A DNA stretch of 64,000 bases from Candidatus Aalborgicola defluviihabitans (GTDB lineage: Bacteria; Pseudomonadota; Gammaproteobacteria; Burkholderiales; Burkholderiaceae_C): contig JADIXX010000006.1 of NCBI GenBank assembly GCA_016705575.1, positions 419,711-483,710 of the forward strand, read 5' to 3'. The notes under the pieces were generated by a model, which was given only the letters and a program-made list of their open reading frames with translations, had not been told where the DNA came from and did no database searches. Below, one piece after another: positions 15,231 through 24,005 of the stretch (position 1 is the stretch's first letter; each line of letters opens with the position of its first letter). The translations under genes were made by a program, and so were the position numbers.

Positions 15231-16709
15231 TCAGCGTGCGGGTTTGATGATGACGTATTGGGCCAGCTCGCCCCGGTGAATCAACACGAGTAGGGCCTTG
15301 GTTTTATCGTACTTTGACAGTGCAGACTCAAGCTCTTTGACGGACGCCACTTCGGTGTTGGCAAGCGCAACAATGATGTCACCTTCACGCAAACCGGCAC
15401 GGGCTGCGGCATCCACAGCGCTCTCCACCCGTACGCCGCCCTTAATTTTAAGTTCCTTCTTTTGCGCATCGGTCAGGTCACTCACTGTGAGTCCTACTGT
15501 ATGTCCGGCTGTGGATGGCTTGGATTTGTTCTCTTGCGTCGAGGTCTTGACCGCGGGCTTGTCCGATTCAATTTCGGCGATTGTTATGGTCAGGTCTTTG
15601 CTGGCGCCACGGCGGAAGACGGTCACCACGCTTTTGTTACCCGGCTTGGTACCGCCCACCATGCGAGGCAAATCGCTGGACTTGTCTATCGCCTTGCCAT
15701 CAAAACGGGTGATGATGTCTCCGCCCTCGATACCGGCCTTCTCGGCGGGAGATCCGGCCTCTACTGCGCGCACCAAAGCGCCCGAAGGTTTACCCAGACC
15801 GATGGATTCCGCCAGGTCCTTGCTAACAGGTTCAATCGTTACACCAATACGTCCCCGCGATACACGACCAGAACTGCGCAATTGATCACTCACCCTAACC
15901 GCCTCGTCCATGGGAATTGCGAAGGAGATACCCATGAAGCCGCCCGAACGGGAGTAGATCTGGCTGTTGATGCCCACGACCTCGCCACGCATGTTGATGA
16001 GCGGGCCACCCGAATTGCCGGGATTGATTGCCACATCGGTCTGAATGAACGGGAGGTAGTCACCCGTGTCACGTTGCTTGGCGCTCACGATACCGGCCGT
16101 AACCGAGTTTTCCAAGCCAAAGGGAGAGCCGATGGCCATGACCCATTCACCCACGCGCAGCTTGCCCACATCGCCTACCTTGACGGCAGGCAGCCCGGTG
16201 GCTTCGATTTTGACTACGGCCACATCGCTGCGCTTGTCGGTGCCGATGATCTTGGCCTTGAACTCGCGCTTGTCGGTCAGGGTCACCAGTACTTCATCGG
16301 CACCATCCACCACATGGGCATTGGTCATGATGAAGCCATCGCTGGTGAGGACAAAACCGGAGCCCACACCACGCGGATGCTCTTCTTCCTGTTGCGGCTG
16401 AGGCCGATTCTGGCGAGGCGCCTGACGTGGCACGTTGGGCATGGGAATGCCAAAGCGCTTGAAAAACTCCTGCATATCTTCATCACCCGGCATGCCCTGC
16501 ATGGATCGCGGGGTGGCTTTTTCCATGGTGCGGATATTGACTACCGAGGGACCCACCTGGTCAACCAGGTCGGTAAAGTCTGGTAGACCCCGCGTTGCGG
16601 AGGTCTGCGCATGGACCATCTGCAATGGCGACACCGCAACGAATGCAGTGGCGGCCATAGCGACGGCTACAAATAGATTGCGTACAGGCTTGATCATGAG
16701 AGCTGACAT
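15231..16709 (-). CDS. mucD: Periplasmic serine protease/chaperone of the DegP/MucD family
   Basis: HtrA proteases degrade or refold misfolded envelope proteins and damp the sigma-E response. From ATG 16709 (GAAGGA upstream) it is 492 residues: signal peptide ending MVHA, trypsin-like domain with His in TNAHVVDGAD, Asp in KRSDVAVVKI and Ser in INPGNSGGPLI, then two PDZ domains. A Pro/Gln-rich loop (about 95-120) replaces the DegP LA loop. It is the fourth gene of the rpoE-rseA-mucB-mucD group, and so is expected to be under sigma-E control. Confidence 0.95.
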   Translation of the reverse strand: MSALMIKPVRNLFVAVAMAATAFVAVSPLQMVHAQTSATRGLPDFTDLVDQVGPSVVNIRTMEKATPRSMQGMPGDEDMQEFFKRFGIPMPNVPRQAPRQNRPQPQQEEEHPRGVGSGFVLTSDGFIMTNAHVVDGADEVLVTLTDKREFKAKIIGTDKRSDVAVVKIEATGLPAVKVGDVGKLRVGEWVMAIGSPFGLENSVTAGIVSAKQRDTGDYLPFIQTDVAINPGNSGGPLINMRGEVVGINSQIYSRSGGFMGISFAIPMDEAVRVSDQLRSSGRVSRGRIGVTIEPVSKDLAESIGLGKPSGALVRAVEAGSPAEKAGIEGGDIITRFDGKAIDKSSDLPRMVGGTKPGNKSVVTVFRRGASKDLTITIAEIESDKPAVKTSTQENKSKPSTAGHTVGLTVSDLTDAQKKELKIKGGVRVESAVDAAARAGLREGDIIVALANTEVASVKELESALSKYDKTKALLVLIHRGELAQYVIIKPAR

Positions 16710-16780
16710 ATTCCTTCTTCCATTGAGACAATTGGTACCGTCATTGAGTCCGTTTTTCGGACAGCGTTCCAAATAGGGAC

Positions 16781-17785
16781 TTATTTTTTGCGTTCAAGGG
16801 CCAGAATAAAGGCCTGCAGGGTGCCCGGTGGTACTTCACCAACCGCGGTGGCCCACCATTCGTTGATGTGGCGCGTCAACGTATGGGTTGCGCCGCCCAT
16901 ATCGGTCACGCCTTCGCGCTGATGGCGTCGCGGATCAAACGCTTCGACAAACAAGGAAACCGTCGCCACACCATCTGAGAAAATCCATTGCATGGTGCTG
17001 GTGGTACTGCCAGCAGCACTATTGGGCACTGCAATGGGGCGCTGGTAACAGCCCATGGGCTTGAACCCAGCCACTTGTCTGAGCAAAGTCCACCCTTGCG
17101 CATCTGCACTGGTCTTTTGCAAGTCGGGCCTCAGCACCCGGTAGCCATCGGTATTGCCCATGCGGGACAGTTTGCCCACATTCACGGCGGCATCCAGCTG
17201 CAAATCGGAAAACGCGGCCTGTTCCAGGACCTTGCCATCCAAATCCAGGGTTTGCAGTTGGATGATGAGCCCGGTTCGCTTCTCGCTCCACACGCGGTAT
17301 CCATAGCGCCACCGATCTACTGGCACGAGTTGGGCCACTTCGGCATCAAACCCCGCAATGCGCTCGCTACCCAGAATCTTCAGCTGGTAGTATTCGCCAA
17401 TCGAGGAGTCACTGGATTGCAGCAAACTGGGAAACAACCCCAGGGACTCGCGCACCTCAGCCACCGCGATCCTGGACAACGGAAAAAATGTCACGACTTG
17501 ATCGTTGCGCCGAAAAATGGCGCGTGGCGTACCACTCAGGGTTTCCACCCGTTCGAGTTGTTGCGCTCCATCGCACACATGCCAGATACGGGCGCTGGCC
17601 ATCCCACCACTTGAGGACACCACAAAGGTACCGGTATAGACGCTCTGGCGCGCTGCGTGGTGAACCCGCATTAACCAGGCCTGCAAAGGGGTCTCAGTTC
17701 CCGTGACCGGCGTCACCTCACCGGCCTGCGCAGCACACAGGCTGCACACCAACACCAACAAAACGCATCGAACCCATCGCTGCAT
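16781..17785 (-). CDS. mucB: Sigma-E regulator MucB/RseB
   Basis: MucB/RseB is a periplasmic protein that shields the anti-sigma factor RseA from cleavage and senses mislocalised lipoproteins or LPS. About 334 residues with a signal peptide (VRCVLLVLVCSLCAAQAG), a LolA-like N-terminal domain containing YTGTFVVSSSG, and the C-terminal domain with GWTLLRQVAGFKP. The start is ATG 17785 (TGATG overlap with rseA) or GTG 17788. Its place directly after rseA and before mucD supports the assignment. Confidence 0.93.
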   Translation of the reverse strand: MQRWVRCVLLVLVCSLCAAQAGEVTPVTGTETPLQAWLMRVHHAARQSVYTGTFVVSSSGGMASARIWHVCDGAQQLERVETLSGTPRAIFRRNDQVVTFFPLSRIAVAEVRESLGLFPSLLQSSDSSIGEYYQLKILGSERIAGFDAEVAQLVPVDRWRYGYRVWSEKRTGLIIQLQTLDLDGKVLEQAAFSDLQLDAAVNVGKLSRMGNTDGYRVLRPDLQKTSADAQGWTLLRQVAGFKPMGCYQRPIAVPNSAAGSTTSTMQWIFSDGVATVSLFVEAFDPRRHQREGVTDMGGATHTLTRHINEWWATAVGEVPPGTLQAFILALERKK

Positions 17786-18414
17786 CACCGGGCGGTCCCG
17801 TCATAAGTGGCATTGCGCAGGAATCCAGCCGGCACCTGCAACGCGGAGTGCCCACCCAACTGCCGGTGTGCTGCCATTAGTTCGTCCAGACGCGGATCGC
17901 GCAGCATGGTCCCCGCAGTACTGTCTGCGGTAACCACCGGCAAATCCTGAGGCTCACTGCGAACAGCCGCCATTTGCGCATCTGCACGTTGACCCGTTTG
18001 TGTCCATAACTCCAGGCCAACAACCCCAACCAGCGCCATGCACGCTGCGGTTGCCAGCATTTTCCAACGAAACACGGAGGCATTGGCTGCTGGCCGAACC
18101 TCATCGATACCGCGCACAGGCCCAATCACCACGTCCTCAACCAAAGGTTCAATCTGTTGCCGCTGGGGCCGTTGCGGCTCTTGGGCCAAACGAAGCTCAA
18201 GCTTGGCCAAAAAAATAAGATCGCTTCGACTGGGCACTAATTCGGAACTGCGCAGCACATCTCCAACAACCTGGTAGGTGTGCCAAGTCTGAATGGCCTG
18301 TGGATCCGTCAGCAAAGCTGTGAGCGCCTGCTCGCAGGCATCGCCCTGCAGATCACCATCTGCCAAGGCGGAAATGTTTTCCCAGGTGCCTATGATGGGT
18401 TTTATTTCATTCAT
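17785..18414 (-). CDS. rseA: Anti-sigma-E factor RseA/MucA
   Basis: The 209-residue protein has the RseA layout: an N-terminal cytoplasmic anti-sigma domain (ENISALADGDLQGDACEQAL), one transmembrane helix (MLATAACMALVGVVGLELW, about residues 118-138) and a periplasmic tail expected to bind MucB. Regulated proteolysis of this protein would free sigma-E. It lies 9 bases after rpoE. Confidence 0.9.
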   Translation of the reverse strand: MNEIKPIIGTWENISALADGDLQGDACEQALTALLTDPQAIQTWHTYQVVGDVLRSSELVPSRSDLIFLAKLELRLAQEPQRPQRQQIEPLVEDVVIGPVRGIDEVRPAANASVFRWKMLATAACMALVGVVGLELWTQTGQRADAQMAAVRSEPQDLPVVTADSTAGTMLRDPRLDELMAAHRQLGGHSALQVPAGFLRNATYDGTAR

Positions 18415-18423
18415 ATCGATATC

Positions 18424-19047
18424 TCACCAACGTTTTCCGGTCTGCTTGTCCAACAACGGTTTTACTTTTTCTGAAATAGCCTCACGTGCCCGGAAAATGC
18501 GCGAGCGCACGGTTCCAACTGGGCAATCCATGGCAGTAGCGATTTCGTCGTAGCTCAATCCCTCGATTTCCCTCAGCGTAATGGCCTGTTTCAGGTCCGC
18601 TGGCAGAGCATCCATCGCGGCATTGACGACCGCCACGATCTCCTTGGCTGCCAAGATGGATTCCGGCCCTTCATCGGTGGTTTGTTCGTTTTTCCGCCAG
18701 GAAGTTTCATCGTCGTCCACATTCGCCAAAAAACTCTCGGAAACAGTGGGGTCGTGCTTGAGTTCCAGCAAAAATTTCTTGGCGGTATTGACGGCAATCC
18801 GGTACAACCAGGTGTAGAACTGCGCATCCCCCCGAAATTGGTGCAGCGCGCGGTAGGCTCGTATAAATGTTTCCTGGGAAATGTCTTCGACCAGGTCAAC
18901 ATCGCGCACCATGCGGCCAATCAGGCGCTGGATGCGCCGTTGGTATTTCAGCACCAGCAGCCCGTAAGCGCGCTGGTCTCCAGCGACTGTGCGCTGTACC
19001 AGCACCAAATCGGTGTCCAGGGCAGAGGTTGGTAATTCCTGGCTCAC
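18424..19047 (-). CDS. rpoE: RNA polymerase sigma-E factor (ECF)
   Basis: The 207-residue ECF sigma factor has region 2 (DLVEDISQETFIRAYRALHQ, then AQFYTWLYRIAVNTAK) and region 4 with its helix-turn-helix (LREIEGLSYDEIATAMDC, then VGTVRSRIFRAREAI). It directs transcription of envelope-stress genes. The GTG start at 19047 overlaps the stop of the upstream membrane-protein gene (GTGA), so part of its expression comes from the fab side. rseA, mucB and mucD follow. Confidence 0.97.
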   Translation of the reverse strand: MSQELPTSALDTDLVLVQRTVAGDQRAYGLLVLKYQRRIQRLIGRMVRDVDLVEDISQETFIRAYRALHQFRGDAQFYTWLYRIAVNTAKKFLLELKHDPTVSESFLANVDDDETSWRKNEQTTDEGPESILAAKEIVAVVNAAMDALPADLKQAITLREIEGLSYDEIATAMDCPVGTVRSRIFRAREAISEKVKPLLDKQTGKRW

Positions 19048-19517
19048 GCGGAAACTCCTGTGTCGTGGAGCGTATCAACCGCGTCAACGCCTCGCTCTTG
19101 CCACCCGCAAACAATCGCCCTGCGCAGTGGTAGCCATTGCGTGGGCGTGTCAGGGCGTGGTTGTAGCCACAGCCAGATCGATCGTTGTCCATCTCTACGC
19201 AACACCACCACCATGACGTGTTGAAAATCCAACCGTAAGGACAGGTGGCATTCTTGCGCATCTATGAAGCCCGACCAGAGCCAGCGGTTCCCGTCCCAGC
19301 GCAACCGACCAACGGGTGAGCGCCACCAGACATACAAAGCGGCGGTGCTAGACGCAAGGGTCAAACCAAGAACGACAAAGGAGCGCCAGTCCAGCGTGGA
19401 TTGATTCCAGACAATACCCAGCGATACGGCTAGGGCCAACACACTGCTCGCCACGATACAACCCAGATGCCAGCGAGACCGGCCTACCGAAAAACTGACC
19501 GCAGGAGCCCGGTGCAT
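19044..19517 (-). CDS. Inner-membrane protein, YgfX-like
   Basis: 157 residues with two adjacent transmembrane helices near the N-terminus (GCIVASSVLALAVSLGIV and FVVLGLTLASSTAALYVWW) and a soluble tail ending in a Trp-rich strand region (RWDGNRWLWSG, SIWLWLQPR). Size and topology match the YgfX/CptA family, a membrane protein studied as a toxin with SdhE in enterobacteria. No SdhE-like partner is adjacent. It lies between fabF and rpoE and overlaps the rpoE start by 4 bases. The family call is tentative. Confidence 0.6.
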   Translation of the reverse strand: MHRAPAVSFSVGRSRWHLGCIVASSVLALAVSLGIVWNQSTLDWRSFVVLGLTLASSTAALYVWWRSPVGRLRWDGNRWLWSGFIDAQECHLSLRLDFQHVMVVVLRRDGQRSIWLWLQPRPDTPTQWLPLRRAIVCGWQERGVDAVDTLHDTGVSA

Positions 19518-19543
19518 GTCGTGTGACCGGAATCCCGCTGCGT

Positions 19544-20788
19544 TCAGACGCGCTTGAACACCAGGGAACCGTTGGTTCCACCAAAGCCAAAGTTATTCTT
19601 GACCGCTACATCAATGCGCATGTCGCGGGCTACATTGGCGCAGTAGTCCAGGTCGCACTCTGGATCCTGGTTGAAGATATTAATGGTCGGAGGACTCTTT
19701 TGGTGGTGCAACGCCAGAACGGTAAAGACCGATTCGATACCACCGGCACCACCAAGCAAATGCCCGGTCATGGACTTTGTAGAATTCACGACGATCTTCT
19801 TGGCATGGTCCCCCAACGCCGCCTTGATGGCGTTGCTCTCGTTCAGGTCACCCAAGGGGGTGGATGTACCGTGGGCATTGAGGTAGTCAACTTCATCGGT
19901 GTTGACACCTGCATTGCGTAACGCGCTCAGCATGGCGCGGCGGGGGCCGTCCATGTTTGGGGCTGTCATATGCCCTGCATCCGCACTCATGCCAAAGCCT
20001 GCCAGTTCGGCATAAATCTTGGCGCCCCGCGCAACGGCATGTTCGTATTCTTCGAGCACCACAACTCCTGCGCCTTCGCCCAGCACAAAGCCGTCGCGGT
20101 CTTTGTCCCAGGGGCGAGAAGCAGTGGTTGGGTCGTCATTGCGCGTGCTCAACGCCCGCATGGCGGCAAAACCGCCAATGCCCAGGGGTGAAACAGTAGC
20201 CTCGGAACCACCGGCGACCATAACGTCAGCATCGCCGTATTCAATCATGCGCCCAGCCTCACCAATGCAATGCAGACCGGTGGTACATGCAGTCACGATG
20301 GCAATATTGGGTCCTTTGAAGCCGAAGCGCATGGACACATGACCAGCCGTCATGTTGATGATGGTGGCCGGCACAAAAAACGGGGAAATGCGTCGCGCAC
20401 CGCGGTTCGTGAATTCGGTGTGCATGTTCTCAATCAGGGGCAGGCCACCAATACCAGAGCCAATCACGCAACCAATGCGGGTAGCTTCTTCATCGCCCAA
20501 GGCGTCGCCTGTGGGCAAACCGGAATCGGCCACGGCCTGCGCGGCCGCTGCAATACCATAATGAATGAAGGTATCCATGGTGCGTGCCTCTTTGGCACTC
20601 ATATAGGTATCGAGATTGAAATTGCGAACTTCTCCGGCAATCTGGCAGGAAAAAGTCGATGCATCAAATCGACTGATCGTTCCTATGCCAGACTTGCCGG
20701 CGATGATGTTGGCCCATGCCTCGTCCACCGTGTTTCCAACGGGACTGACACAACCCAAACCAGTGACAACAACGCGACGACGAGACAT
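19544..20788 (-). CDS. fabF: Beta-ketoacyl-ACP synthase II
   Basis: FabF elongates acyl-ACP by condensing it with malonyl-ACP. The 414-residue thiolase-fold protein opens with RRRVVVTGLGCVSPVGNTV. The nucleophile Cys is in VTACTTGLHCIGEA, with the two active-site histidines in NAHGTSTPLGD and MTGHLLGGAGG. It follows acpP after a terminator and completes the plsX-fabHDG-acpP-fabF set. Confidence 0.97.
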   Translation of the reverse strand: MSRRRVVVTGLGCVSPVGNTVDEAWANIIAGKSGIGTISRFDASTFSCQIAGEVRNFNLDTYMSAKEARTMDTFIHYGIAAAAQAVADSGLPTGDALGDEEATRIGCVIGSGIGGLPLIENMHTEFTNRGARRISPFFVPATIINMTAGHVSMRFGFKGPNIAIVTACTTGLHCIGEAGRMIEYGDADVMVAGGSEATVSPLGIGGFAAMRALSTRNDDPTTASRPWDKDRDGFVLGEGAGVVVLEEYEHAVARGAKIYAELAGFGMSADAGHMTAPNMDGPRRAMLSALRNAGVNTDEVDYLNAHGTSTPLGDLNESNAIKAALGDHAKKIVVNSTKSMTGHLLGGAGGIESVFTVLALHHQKSPPTINIFNQDPECDLDYCANVARDMRIDVAVKNNFGFGGTNGSLVFKRV

Positions 20789-20812
20789 AGCAATCAGTTT
20801 TCAACTTTGGTC

Positions 20813-20834
20813 AAAAAAAGCCGTTCAAAACGGC
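20813..20834 (-). terminator. Rho-independent terminator after acpP
   Basis: On the minus strand GCCGTT, a 3-base loop and AACGGC are followed by seven T. It lies between the acpP stop and the fabF start, and so allows acpP to be expressed at a much higher level than fabF. Confidence 0.85.
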
Positions 20835-20923
20835 CATGGTTCAGACCGGCAGACCATGGGCTGTAAAGCCCGGTCTGCGACGGTCCGATCAACAACCGCG
20901 AGCGCGGCGCAGCTTTGGCCTAA

Positions 20924-21163
20924 TCAGGCCTTCTTGTGGGTGCTGGCGTAATCAACCGCGTTTTGCACCGTGGTGATTTTTTCCGCGTCTTCATCAGGAA
21001 TCTCGATCCCAAACTCGTCTTCCAGCGCCATCACCAATTCAACGGTGTCCAGAGAATCAGCGCCCAGATCGGCCACAAAGGCTTTTTCGTTGGTTACTTG
21101 AGACTCTTCCACACCGAGCTGCTCGGCAATAATTTTTTTGACGCGGACTTCGATATCACTCAT
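20924..21163 (-). CDS. acpP: Acyl carrier protein
   Basis: The 79-residue acidic four-helix protein carries acyl chains on a phosphopantetheine arm. The modified serine is Ser37 in LGADSLDTVELVMALE. The start ATG at 21163 has a GGGAAG ribosome-binding site. A hairpin upstream and a terminator downstream make it a separate transcription unit in the fab cluster. AcpS for its activation is encoded at 7.8-8.3 kb. Confidence 0.98.
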   Translation of the reverse strand: MSDIEVRVKKIIAEQLGVEESQVTNEKAFVADLGADSLDTVELVMALEDEFGIEIPDEDAEKITTVQNAVDYASTHKKA

Positions 21164-21201
21164 GGCTTCCCTCTAAGGGTTGTAAAAGAATCCGTAATTT
21201 T

Positions 21202-21233
21202 ACCCGGGCTTAGAGCTACAACTCTAACCGGGT
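21202..21233 (-). promoter_or_regulatory. Stem-loop in the fabG-acpP gap
   Basis: The minus strand can form a stem of about 12 pairs, ACCCGGTTAGAG with CTCTAAGCCCGGGT (two-base bulge) and a 6-base loop, followed by AAAATT. It lies about 40-70 bases before the acpP ATG. It may be a partial terminator for fabG or a leader structure of acpP; the T tract is poor. Confidence 0.5.
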
Positions 21234-21267
21234 CGCCGAACGGACACATCGGCTGAACTTGCAATTC

Positions 21268-22014
21268 TTACATGTACATGCCACCGTTGACATGCAGCTC
21301 CTGCCCGGTGACATAGCTGGCAGCGGGAGATGCCAAGTATGCAACAGCATGCGCGATGTCGCCAGGTTTGCCCAAATGGCCCAACGGAATCTGACCCAGC
21401 AATGCTTTCTGCTGGTCTTCGCCCAGGCTGGCGGTCATATCAGTTTCGATAAATCCGGGGGCAATACAGTTGACCGTGATGTTGCGCGAACCCAGCTCAC
21501 GTGCCAGCGCACGGGTCATGCCTGCCACGCCGGCCTTGGCGGCGGCGTAATTGGCCTGTCCGGGGTTGCCCGAGGCGCCAACCACCGAAGTAATGTTGAT
21601 GATCCGGCCGTAGCGTTGCTTCATCATGGTGCGCATCACAGCACGGCTCATGCGGAAAACACCCTTGAGGTTGGCCTCCATCACGGCATCCCATTCCTCA
21701 TCCTTCATCCGCATGGCCAGGTTGTCGCGGGTGATGCCGGCGTTGTTGACCAGCACCTGCAAGCCTCCGTACTCTTTGGCGATGGCATCGACCAGGGCTT
21801 CACCGGCTGCTGCCTGTGTAACGTCCAGTGTGCGCCCGCTACAGTCGGGATAGACCGCCAAAGCCTCGGTTATCTTGGCAGCACCCGCATCCGTGGTGGC
21901 TGTGCCAATCACTTTCAGGCCCTTGCGCGCCAACTCCAAGGCTATGGCGGCGCCAATGCCACGGGATGCACCCGTCACCAGGGCCACCTGGCCTTCAAAT
22001 TTCACTTCGCTCAT
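21268..22014 (-). CDS. fabG: 3-oxoacyl-ACP reductase
   Basis: FabG is the NADPH-dependent reductase of the elongation cycle. The 248-residue SDR protein shows the nucleotide-binding VTGASRGIGAAIA, NNAGIT, the catalytic Ser in INITSVVGASG, and the YAAAK pair. The C-terminal GQELHVNGGMYM is typical of the family. Its ATG overlaps the fabD stop by 4 bases. Confidence 0.97.
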   Translation of the reverse strand: MSEVKFEGQVALVTGASRGIGAAIALELARKGLKVIGTATTDAGAAKITEALAVYPDCSGRTLDVTQAAAGEALVDAIAKEYGGLQVLVNNAGITRDNLAMRMKDEEWDAVMEANLKGVFRMSRAVMRTMMKQRYGRIINITSVVGASGNPGQANYAAAKAGVAGMTRALARELGSRNITVNCIAPGFIETDMTASLGEDQQKALLGQIPLGHLGKPGDIAHAVAYLASPAASYVTGQELHVNGGMYM

Positions 22015-22961
22015 ACCAATACACCTTTAACGTCTTGCAGTGTGGCCGGATCAAACAGGGCCAGGCCGGTCAGTTCCGGGTCAATGCGCTTGACCATACC
22101 AGCCAACACCTTGCCAGGACCACACTCCACCAGTGTATGGAGCCCACGCGCCTTGATTGCTTGCACGCACTCCACCCAGCGCACAGGACCAAATGCCTGG
22201 CGGTACAAGGCATCACGAATGCGACCGGGGTTGGTCTCCACCGCCACGTCTATATTGTTGATTAGAGGAATTTGCGGTGTGGCTAAGTCGATGCTGGCCA
22301 AACGCTCCTTGAGCTTCTCAGCAGCCGGTTGCATCAGGCGCGAATGGAACGGGGCGGACACTGGTAGTGGCAAGGCACGCTTGGCACCATTGGCCTTGAG
22401 CAACTCACAAGCCTTGTCCACGGCGGCCTTGCTACCAGCAATCACGGTTTGCGCCGGGTCATTGAAATTGACGGCTTCCACAATTTCAATGGAACCGGCA
22501 CCAAACGATTGGGTTACTTCCAGGCAACCGGCCGCCACCTTGGCGGCGTCCATCCCCAAAATGGCGGCCATGGCCCCCACGCCGACCGGCACCGCTTCCT
22601 GCATAGCCTGGGCCCGCAACCGAACCAGTGGTGCGGCTTGCGCCAGCGTCAGCGAACCAGCGGCCACCAGTGCGGTGTACTCGCCCAGGGAATGGCCGGC
22701 CACTGCCGCAGGCGCCTGGCCCACTTCAGCCATCCAGACCCGGTAGGCTGCGACGCCCGCCACCAGCATGACGGGCTGGGTGTTGGTCGTCAGCGCCAGG
22801 GCTTCCTTGGGGCCTTCGTGAATCAGCTTGGCAACATCTTCGCCCAGCGCATCCGACGCCTCCTGCACGGTTTGCGCCACGACGGCATGGCCACCCCAAG
22901 CGTCCAGCATACCAACCGATTGCGAGCCCTGACCGGGAAATACAAAAGCAAACTGTTTCAT
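22011..22961 (-). CDS. fabD: Malonyl-CoA:ACP transacylase
   Basis: FabD loads malonyl groups onto AcpP. The 316-residue protein begins FAFVFPGQGSQSVGML and has the nucleophile Ser in VAGHSLGEYTAL plus the substrate-binding Arg in LVRLRAQAMQEAVP. A family A repeat separates it from fabH upstream. It overlaps fabG by 4 bases. Confidence 0.97.
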   Translation of the reverse strand: MKQFAFVFPGQGSQSVGMLDAWGGHAVVAQTVQEASDALGEDVAKLIHEGPKEALALTTNTQPVMLVAGVAAYRVWMAEVGQAPAAVAGHSLGEYTALVAAGSLTLAQAAPLVRLRAQAMQEAVPVGVGAMAAILGMDAAKVAAGCLEVTQSFGAGSIEIVEAVNFNDPAQTVIAGSKAAVDKACELLKANGAKRALPLPVSAPFHSRLMQPAAEKLKERLASIDLATPQIPLINNIDVAVETNPGRIRDALYRQAFGPVRWVECVQAIKARGLHTLVECGPGKVLAGMVKRIDPELTGLALFDPATLQDVKGVLV

Positions 22962-22983
22962 AAATGACTTCTTATCAAATGAG

Positions 22984-23021
22984 TCGCTAGCCCTCGTCGA
23001 TGCTACGTATGCAGCTACAAC
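22984..23021 (-). repeat. Dispersed repeat family A copy overlapping the fabH stop
   Basis: The copy on the plus strand reads TCGCTAGCCCTCGTCGATGC then TACGTATGCAGCTACAAC. It fills the fabH-fabD gap. The TAG stop of fabH (23015-23017) lies in the repeat's GTAGCTGC end. Confidence 0.75.
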
Positions 23022-23992
23022 TTCAGGAGCACAGCACCCCAGGTAAAACCACCACCTACGCCTTCGAGTAGCAAGGTTTCACCCTTTTTGACCTGGCCAC
23101 TGCGCACCGCACTGTCCAATGCGAGGGGAATCGACGCCGCCGAGGTATTGCCGTGCTCTCCCACGGTGACGACCACCTTGTCCATGGACAGCTTGAGCTT
23201 GCGTGCCGTGCTTTGCATGATGCGGATATTGGCTTGGTGGGGCACCAGCCAGTCAATATCGGCGTCAGTCAGGTTGGCCTTGTCCAACGTGGCACGGGCT
23301 GCACTTTCCAGCAGACCCACGGCCAGCTTGAATACCGCCTGGCCATCCATCTTGAGCAGGGGGTCTCCCAGAATGGCGCCGCCGGATACATGACCAGGTA
23401 CGCACAAAATGCCAACGTGTTTACCGTCGGCGTGCAAATCGCTCGCCAGAATGCCGGGTTTGTCCGACGCTTCCAGGACAACGGCGCCGGCACCGTCGCC
23501 AAACAGCACGCAGGTGGTACGGTCCTTGAAATCCAGAATTCGTGAAAAAATCTCAGCACCCACCACCAGCGCGCATTGGGCAGCACCAGTCTGGATCAAG
23601 GCATCAGCTACCGTCAGCGCATAAATAAAACCGCTGCAAACAGCCTGCACGTCGAACGCTGCGCCACCATTGGCTCCCAATTTGTTCTGGAGGATGCAGG
23701 CGGTGGACGGAAACACCATATCTGGCGTGGAAGTGGCCACGATGATGAGGTCCACATCCTTGGCACTACGCCCGGCCGCTTGGAGCGCGTTCTTGGCCGC
23801 TTCTAGCGCCAGATCACTACTGAACTGGCCGTCAATCGCGAAATGCCGGGCATGAATACCGGTACGCGCCACGATCCATTCGTCAGAGGTTTCAACACCC
23901 TGGGCAGCCAGCTCCGCGACCAAATCCGCATTGGTCAGTCTGCGTGGTGGCAAGTAGCTGCCGGTACCTGTAATTCGTGAATATCGTTTCAT
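23015..23992 (-). CDS. fabH: Beta-ketoacyl-ACP synthase III
   Basis: FabH starts fatty-acid synthesis by condensing acetyl-CoA with malonyl-ACP. The 325-residue protein has the active-site Cys in QAVCSGFIYALT, His in LVPHQANIRIMQ and Asn in GEHGNTSAAS. The opening RYSRITGTGSYLPPRRLTN is canonical. It follows plsX by 13 bases. Its stop codon lies within a dispersed repeat. Confidence 0.97.
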   Translation of the reverse strand: MKRYSRITGTGSYLPPRRLTNADLVAELAAQGVETSDEWIVARTGIHARHFAIDGQFSSDLALEAAKNALQAAGRSAKDVDLIIVATSTPDMVFPSTACILQNKLGANGGAAFDVQAVCSGFIYALTVADALIQTGAAQCALVVGAEIFSRILDFKDRTTCVLFGDGAGAVVLEASDKPGILASDLHADGKHVGILCVPGHVSGGAILGDPLLKMDGQAVFKLAVGLLESAARATLDKANLTDADIDWLVPHQANIRIMQSTARKLKLSMDKVVVTVGEHGNTSAASIPLALDSAVRSGQVKKGETLLLEGVGGGFTWGAVLLKL

Positions 23993-24005
23993 TGTGGGTT
24001 TGTTG

